A program made the translations under genes and the position numbers. This document shows positions 25,758-26,617 of a stretch of DNA of 26,617 nucleotides, piece after piece. Position 1 is the stretch's first letter, and the number at the start of each line of letters is the position of its first letter. The notes beneath the pieces are model-generated. The model saw only the letters and a program-made list of their open reading frames with translations, had not been told where the DNA came from and did no database searches. Source of the DNA: DSXH01 sp037446915 (GTDB taxonomy: Bacteria; Bacteroidota; Ignavibacteria; Ignavibacteriales; Melioribacteraceae); contig JBBIHP010000029.1 of assembly GCA_037446915.1 (NCBI GenBank), positions 1-26,617 on the forward strand, given 5' to 3'.

Positions 25758-26617
25758 CTAATTTATAGAATTTCTTTTCTTCGAAAACTTTTCTGCATAA
25801 GTGTAAAGGACAGGTATAATAATCAATGTAAGTAGAGTAGAAGAAATTAATCCGCCTATAACAGCAAGTGATAGTGAAACACGTAATTGTGTTGCCGCAC
25901 CAATTCCTATCATCATCGGTAATAATCCAAATATAACTGTAAAAGAGTTCATAACAATCGGTCTAAAACGGTCTTTACCTGCTTCCAAAATAGCATTACG
26001 AATAGATAAACCTTCTTCCCTTTTTCGTAAAATAAATTCCATTTTTACAACTGCGTCGTTATCAGCAATTCCTATTAAAATCAAAAGACCCATTATTGAA
26101 ATAATACTTAAACTTTCTCCAAAAATGTAGAGCAGAAGAACACCTCCGATTAATCCAAGCGGTACTGAAAATAAAATAATAAATGGATAAATAAAAGATT
26201 CAAATTCGGATGCCAGAACCATATACATCAACAGGACCGAAATAATTAAAGCAATATAGAGCGCTGAAAAAGCATCGTTTATTTCTTCGTTAATACCGCC
26301 GACGGAAATAATCTCCTCCCCGGTTTTTGGTATTCGGGAATTAACACTATTAATTTTATCAATAACTTCATCAATTTTAGCATTCTCTACTTTTGCATAA
26401 AGATATAGTGTTCTGGATTGATCTTCCCGCCATATTTCATTGTAATTGTAATCGAAATTATAGTTAACAAGATTCTTCAGCTCTATTTTAGTGTTACCGC
26501 TTACAATATAATTATTGAGAATCGACTTTATATCGTTACGATTATTATCACTAGTTCTAATATTCACACCAACTTTTTTATCGAAGTCCGAAAAATATGT
26601 TACGACTTTACCTCTCG
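25758..26617 (-). CDS. RND-family efflux permease, C-terminal part (cut by window edge)
   Basis: The frame is open to the last base of the window (it reads KVVTYFSDFDKKVGVNIRTS across the apparent GTG at 26567), so the gene continues beyond 26617 and only about 286 C-terminal residues are present. They cover the end of the second periplasmic domain and helices 8-12: ALIISVLLMYMVLASEFESF, FSVPLGLIGGVLLLYIFGES, the helix 10 segment GLLILIGIADNDAVVKMEFI, then RFRPIVMNSFTVIFGLLPMM and the final helix. Helix 10 has an Asn-Asp pair where AcrB has Lys and related pumps have Asn-Asn. It is the permease paired with the adaptor 20 bases downstream. Confidence 0.9.
   Translation of the reverse strand, partial: RGKVVTYFSDFDKKVGVNIRTSDNNRNDIKSILNNYIVSGNTKIELKNLVNYNFDYNYNEIWREDQSRTLYLYAKVENAKIDEVIDKINSVNSRIPKTGEEIISVGGINEEINDAFSALYIALIISVLLMYMVLASEFESFIYPFIILFSVPLGLIGGVLLLYIFGESLSIISIMGLLILIGIADNDAVVKMEFILRKREEGLSIRNAILEAGKDRFRPIVMNSFTVIFGLLPMMIGIGAATQLRVSLSLAVIGGLISSTLLTLIIIPVLYTYAEKFSKKRNSIN

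Noticed and set aside
1..26617. tRNA, rRNA, CRISPR arrays, insertion sequences
   Set aside because: I saw no direct-repeat array, transposase-like frame or recognisable RNA gene in the window; short tRNAs in AT-rich gaps were looked for by eye only.

Overview
The window looks like a low-GC, gene-dense stretch of a Bacteroidota/Chlorobi-group chromosome, most likely Ignavibacteria-like. The evidence is a SecA with extra insertions, DUF4837 and DUF2723 family proteins, a Gln-rich TPR lipoprotein vaguely like PorW/SprE of type IX secretion, and a tilS-hpt-ftsH cluster. A run of exactly 100 N inside glnE shows a scaffolded draft or metagenome assembly. No rRNA, tRNA, CRISPR array, transposase or integrase is visible.

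Layout: (1) 1-6792, minus strand: secA, the P-II gene glnB, the TPR lipoprotein and an AlbA_2/winged-helix regulator-like gene, probably one transcript. (2) 6793-7010: divergent intergenic region. (3) 7011-11561, plus strand: glnE (bifunctional glutamine synthetase adenylyltransferase, broken by the N gap) followed by an overlapping DUF2723 membrane glycosyltransferase-like gene. (4) 11562-19005, minus strand: a tightly packed housekeeping run greA-ribD-tilS-hpt-ftsH-polyprenol/diacylglycerol kinase-like-DUF4837, with overlaps or short gaps. (5) 19033-26617, minus strand: an efflux locus read as RND permease (cut by the window edge), membrane fusion protein, an AT-rich interval, a decayed gene, a 72-residue six-cysteine secreted peptide, a beta-propeller-like lipoprotein, a second full RND permease and a clear intrinsic terminator just before greA.

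Themes: nitrogen control is represented on both sides of the divergent region (GlnB and its expected partner GlnE). The riboflavin enzyme RibD has lost the zinc-binding histidine of its deaminase domain. The C-terminal (adenylyltransferase) nucleotidyltransferase domain of GlnE has lost the glycines of its signature, while the N-terminal one is intact. The intrinsic terminator lies between a candidate greA promoter and the greA ribosome binding site, so it may act as a leader attenuator. The most novel-looking part is the peptide/propeller cassette at 22350-24244, inserted between the efflux adaptor and the second permease and accompanied by a gene that has one in-frame stop and one frameshift.
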